From positions 1-64,000 of the forward strand of contig CANQSS010000004.1 of the NCBI GenBank assembly GCA_947626545.1: a stretch of 64,000 bases of DNA, in the 5' to 3' direction. The translations under genes and the position numbers were made by a program. Positions 60,002 through 64,000 of this stretch are shown piece after piece. How positions within the stretch are numbered: the stretch's first letter is position 1; every line of letters begins with the position of its first letter. A model generated the notes under the pieces. It did no database searches. It saw nothing but the letters and a program-made list of their open reading frames with translations, and was not told the DNA's origin. The DNA comes from an uncultured Akkermansia sp. (GTDB taxonomy: Bacteria > Verrucomicrobiota > Verrucomicrobiia > Verrucomicrobiales > Akkermansiaceae).

Positions 60002-60029
60002 ATTCTACCAGAATTCTGTTTTTTTGCAA
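60002..60029 (-). promoter_or_regulatory. trpB promoter TTGCAA-N16-TAGAAT, 9 nt before ATG
   Basis: TTGCAA 60024-60029, ATTCTA 60002-60007. Confidence 0.6.
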
Positions 60030-60307
60030 GCTTTGGAAATCTGTACTCCACATCCGTCCCAAGAAAAAGCGATTCCAATATTCAGTCATCGGCGCGTAAT
60101 GTAGCATAATGTCTTCATAATTTACGATTTATGATTTACGATTTGGAATTTAGCGCGCCTGCGGCGCGGAAATTTTGCGAAACAGGTGCGGAGGAATGTA
60201 GTGGAACCATACGCGAGTGTGGTTAAAAAGGGGCAGTGGCGTCTGGCGGTGCCTATGTACGATTTACGACATGCTCGACGGAGGTAAGGCGTTTAACTTG
60301 GCTCAAA

Positions 60308-60451
60308 AATCGTGACGACAGCGGTCATCATGATGACGGCTCTAAAGAACCTCTCTGCATACGTTGATGATTCGAAAAAGAATCTGCGCAATGCGCACAT
60401 TATTAATCGCAAATCATAAATAGGCAAACGCATTTTCTAATGCGTTTGCCC
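60308..60451 (+). mobile_element. MITE-like element copy M3 (right part) ending in perfect palindrome 60423-60450
   Basis: CAAAAATCGTGAC...CATACGTTGATGAT...ATCTGCGCAATGCGCACATTATTAAT...GGCAAACGCATTTTCTAATGCGTTTGCC. Confidence 0.7.
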
Positions 60452-60459
60452 TGAGTGAA

Positions 60460-60487
60460 CCGCCCGTCGAGTTTCCTCGACGGGCGG
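60460..60487. terminator. Perfect 12-bp inverted repeat CCGCCCGTCGAG-TTTC-CTCGACGGGCGG downstream of the autotransporter
   Basis: Arms exact reverse complements. Confidence 0.55.
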
Positions 60488-60544
60488 CACTACATTTACC
60501 TGTTGTTTGCGTTGCTTTTTGAGAAGGCCATTTGTGGATCATCC

Positions 60545-63500
60545 TCAGAAGCCCATACGAACGCCCAGGGTGGCGCTCCATGTGTTGGCGTGCTCACGAA
60601 GTTCGCCGCCCGCATTCACGTAAATGCACGAGTTCGGCGTCATCGGTACGTTCACTCCCGCGCCGAATTGGAACGCCGTGCTACCGGTCTTTGACCCGTA
60701 CACACTCTGCGTGAAGTTCGGATCCGTCAGCAATGCCACGTTCGCCACGCTCCGGCGGTCGCCCAGGTCCTGCGCCACATTCGCATGCAGTTCCGTGCTC
60801 ACCGTGCGGTTGACGGCCTTTGCGGAGTCGATTGCCGCCAGCCAGCGCAGCCCAAGACCCAGTGTCATCGTGTCTCGCGTCTGCTTCTCTGTGGCAAGTC
60901 CTACGCCTCCCGCATTCTTCTCGCTGAAGCCGTCCATGCTCGTATGCTGCACGGCCACGTTGAACAGCGGCTGGAGGATGTTGCTCTTGTTCTCCTTCAC
61001 GGGGTGGAAGTCACAGGTGAGTTCCCACATCGCTCCCAAGCTGCTGCCGCTCGCATTGCTCGTGGCGGTGTAGCTGCCCGCTCCGTAATTCACCGTGCGC
61101 CTGAGATCAGCCTCATTCGTGCCCACAGTGAAGAGCAAGGTGTTGCCCCAGCGTCCGTTCTTCGCCTGACTCCACGCGCTCACGTAGTAGCTGTCCAGAT
61201 CGCCCTTGGCGTAGTCGGCGGCGCGCGCCTCCAAGTCGCCATAGTTGGCGGCGAGACTTAGTCCCACGCTCCAGTGGGCGTTCACCTGAGCATCGATGCC
61301 CACGGCGCCGCCCCAGGAGTTGAGGCGATAGCCGCTCTCATCCCCGATGCTGTGCTGCTCGGAGAAGAAGCTCGTGCCCTCCACCCAGACGTGCGTGGTC
61401 TTGCATGGGCGCTGCTGCTGCGTTGCTTCGTCATTGCCGGCGCAGCGCAGGCGTGCAGCCTGCAGGGCGTGATCGCGCACGCGGCTCGTCTGGTTGCGCA
61501 GGGCAGCGCTCTGCGCCGCGGAGACTGAGGTGAGCGTGCTGCCTGCCATCGCGGCGAGCGCCTTGTGGGCAACGGACGGATTGCTCTGCATCGCGCCAGC
61601 TATCACCTCTGCCACACGCTCCACATCCGGATCAACTCCGTTGATGCTGCTGCGCAGTACATGACCGGACAGCAGGGCGGCACCGGCTTTCTCGTTGAAT
61701 GTTTCGGCAAAGGCAATCACCGGGTTGACGTCCTGATCAATCAGGGTGAGTGATACGGTGCTACCCAATGCCTCCGCCGCAGGCGCTGCCTTCCGGAACA
61801 GAGCGATCTTCTCCTCTGCGGCTTCTGCGGCAGCAGCTTCGCTGTTCATGAACGAAACACAGGCCTTCTTGTAGCGCCAATTGAGCGTGCCGGTCAGCTT
61901 CACCTCCACGTTCTCGTCCATCTGCTGTTTCCCGATAGTTCCTTCATCCAACTCAGAGCCTTCTTCGTACCTTCCATGCACCGCGTACACGTGCGCTCCT
62001 CTCATGATGACCACGTTCTTCAAATCCTCATTCGAGGCGATGATATCCTTCAAATTGTGGATCTCAAAGATCGTTTCGTCTTCAATGATGATGTTCCGGC
62101 TCACGTTGACCATCGTGTCGCTCGCACCGTCCTGCCAGAGGTCTCCATTGCTCAGATCCATGAAGATGCGTGTTGTCGCATGTTTGCGCAGGACGAGATC
62201 CTTCTGCACTTGGAGCGCTTCTTCTGAAGCATCCGACAGGATCATGACGCTTTCCTCACTGTTGTCCAAGGTGCCGTTGATGTTCGCTCCGCTGAGTGCA
62301 TATTCACCCTGCATGGTTGTATCGCCGGTGATAGTGCCCGAGAACGTGCCTTCCCCTGTCAGCGTGACGCCTCCTGCCGTCACGTTCTTTCTCCCCTCCA
62401 AGTCCTGAAGAGTGACCGCGTTCTTTCCGAAGTTGGCGCTTGCTGCTTTTTCGCCCATTTGGAAGGTTAAGTCCTTGCCCAGCTCCACATCACCCACGGT
62501 GAAGTCACCATCCAGCACGACGGTGCCGGAGCCGGTGATGCTTCCCTGGCTATCCTCACTCACACCTCCGGACAGCGTAAGCTTACCATCCACCTGCAGT
62601 GTGCCGGAGGTTCCGCCTTCTTCTCCGCCAGCTCCCTTTTTACCAAGAGAAAGCTCGCCGTCGATGAAGCTGTCATTGCCGCCAATCGCCAGCTTGCCCT
62701 CCTCCACGGCGACATCTCCACCGGCTTTCAGATCGCCCTCCACAGTCAGACTTGCGTCTCCGGTCTTCCTGAGATCAACTTCATCTCCGGCAACTATATT
62801 GCCGTGGAGGGTTGTATCGCCCGTGGGAACAAAAGCGGACTCCTCATGTTTGTTTTCGAATGCCACGGTGCCGCTTCCCTGGATCTCCAAGTCTTTACTG
62901 CCTTCGAGCTGCCTGACGACTCCATCCGGTCCCTCTGCCGTCACCGTTGTCCGTTCATCAATTACCACTTTGTCGAATTGAGAAAGTTTTTTGGCATCAA
63001 CACTCACATGACCCACGGCATCCTCAGTTCCGTCAACGGCTGCGTCCCAGATGTTGCTCTGTCCTTTCAGCACGAGCATGCCCTGGGCTGCATCGTAGCT
63101 CTCCACCTTCAGTCCCCAACCGGTTCCTATCACGAAGTGCTCCTCTGCCCATGTCACGGCTGCCTCTCCGGTCTCCCCTCCGCCGAGTTGCCCATTTGTG
63201 ATCCAGACTTTAAGGGTGATGCCGCCATCCTCTCCCACGGCTTCCGCGATCTGCTGTCCCACAAAATTAAGGGTGATTTTCTTCCCCGATGCCACATCCA
63301 CAACGCTGCCTGTTCCGACCTCACCTGCCCCGGCTGTCCCGAATTGGAAGAAAGCCTGTTTGCCCTCGGGGCCGCCTTTTCCATCCACCCATGCGTTTTG
63401 CTCTGTTACCTTGAAGCTATTATCGGTATGCAGGGTCAGGGTACTCCCCTCCTTCAGTCCGGTGAGGTAAGTGTCTTTGCCCGCCAGCTGGATGCTTGTG

Positions 63501-64000
63501 ATGCGCGCGGCGTCCACTCCGCCCAGATCCAACGCGCCGGTGTACGTGTCACTGGTCTGAATGGCCAGTTTCCCCGCATAGTTCCCGGCATTTGCCAGGC
63601 TCCCGCCGTGCATGGTGATGCTTCCTTGCGCTGCCTGATTGCCCAGGTCATAGCGGCTCGTCCTCCCTTCCATGGTGACGGCGCCATTCATGCTCCCGCC
63701 GCTGAGGGTGAGTTTCGCTCCGTCACTCAGCGAGAATTTCGCGCCTTCACCAATACTTCCACCTGCCTGGGTGTAACTAGTGCCCTCCCCGCTCAATGCG
63801 ACGGAGGTGCCGTTGATTGTCCCGTTGCTCTGCGTCATGGTCGCGCCGCCACTCAGCTCCAACGTGCCACCGGTAATCTGACCTCCATCTTGTCTCATGC
63901 TCGCGCTGCCGCTCAGTGTGATGGAGGCATCGTCGATTGCTCCTTTGCTCTGCGTCAGGTTTGCACCATCGCTCAGCGAGAATGCCGCACCTCCATCGAT
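60545..64000 (-). CDS. Autotransporter with repetitive beta-helix passenger and C-terminal beta-barrel; 5' end beyond window
   Basis: GG-rich short repeats, barrel ending in GVRMGF; reading frame stays open from 63898 through 64000, so the listed ATG is not the true start. Confidence 0.92.
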   Translation of the reverse strand: MDGGAAFSLSDGANLTQSKGAIDDASITLSGSASMRQDGGQITGGTLELSGGATMTQSNGTINGTSVALSGEGTSYTQAGGSIGEGAKFSLSDGAKLTLSGGSMNGAVTMEGRTSRYDLGNQAAQGSITMHGGSLANAGNYAGKLAIQTSDTYTGALDLGGVDAARITSIQLAGKDTYLTGLKEGSTLTLHTDNSFKVTEQNAWVDGKGGPEGKQAFFQFGTAGAGEVGTGSVVDVASGKKITLNFVGQQIAEAVGEDGGITLKVWITNGQLGGGETGEAAVTWAEEHFVIGTGWGLKVESYDAAQGMLVLKGQSNIWDAAVDGTEDAVGHVSVDAKKLSQFDKVVIDERTTVTAEGPDGVVRQLEGSKDLEIQGSGTVAFENKHEESAFVPTGDTTLHGNIVAGDEVDLRKTGDASLTVEGDLKAGGDVAVEEGKLAIGGNDSFIDGELSLGKKGAGGEEGGTSGTLQVDGKLTLSGGVSEDSQGSITGSGTVVLDGDFTVGDVELGKDLTFQMGEKAASANFGKNAVTLQDLEGRKNVTAGGVTLTGEGTFSGTITGDTTMQGEYALSGANINGTLDNSEESVMILSDASEEALQVQKDLVLRKHATTRIFMDLSNGDLWQDGASDTMVNVSRNIIIEDETIFEIHNLKDIIASNEDLKNVVIMRGAHVYAVHGRYEEGSELDEGTIGKQQMDENVEVKLTGTLNWRYKKACVSFMNSEAAAAEAAEEKIALFRKAAPAAEALGSTVSLTLIDQDVNPVIAFAETFNEKAGAALLSGHVLRSSINGVDPDVERVAEVIAGAMQSNPSVAHKALAAMAGSTLTSVSAAQSAALRNQTSRVRDHALQAARLRCAGNDEATQQQRPCKTTHVWVEGTSFFSEQHSIGDESGYRLNSWGGAVGIDAQVNAHWSVGLSLAANYGDLEARAADYAKGDLDSYYVSAWSQAKNGRWGNTLLFTVGTNEADLRRTVNYGAGSYTATSNASGSSLGAMWELTCDFHPVKENKSNILQPLFNVAVQHTSMDGFSEKNAGGVGLATEKQTRDTMTLGLGLRWLAAIDSAKAVNRTVSTELHANVAQDLGDRRSVANVALLTDPNFTQSVYGSKTGSTAFQFGAGVNVPMTPNSCIYVNAGGELREHANTWSATLGVRMGF

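Noticed and set aside
61881-63470. Long + strand ORFs (61881-62408, 62412-62981, 63198-63470)
   Set aside because: Antisense to the autotransporter; Ser/Pro-rich translations typical of the reverse strand of a repetitive Gly/Asp/Glu-rich gene.

Overview
This 64 kb window is a bacterial chromosome segment dominated by housekeeping and cell-envelope genes. Gene content and eukaryotic-like kinases suggest Verrucomicrobiota (possibly Akkermansiaceae-like), but that is an inference and not proven. About 45 CDS and one tRNA-Ser(GGA) are supportable. I see no CRISPR array, prophage, transposase or integrase. The most interesting structure is non-coding. (1) At least 13 genes on both strands have the same start architecture: TTG-type -35 box, exactly 17 bp, TAnnnT-like -10 box, 6-8 bp, then the start codon. 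This predicts leaderless mRNAs and corrects several ORF starts. (2) Two gene pairs share extremely compact divergent leaderless promoters with 73-74 bp between start codons. (3) Long intergenic gaps carry a modular repeat family: TCGTA(C/A)A heptamer arrays, the palindrome GGCAA(A/C)CGCATT-TTCT-AATGCG(T/G)TTGCC, a ~190-240 bp multi-hairpin block, and a ~230 bp MITE-like element with 13-bp terminal inverted repeats. (4) The first 1.3 kb contains two paralogous promoter/short RNA/terminator units that look like small RNAs, plus a third promoter before a 37-aa ORF. (5) Several proteins keep a fold but lack catalytic motifs: an Aas-like acyltransferase/AMP-ligase, an alpha/beta-hydrolase, a cysteine-less thioredoxin-like protein and a SpoIIE phosphatase variant.
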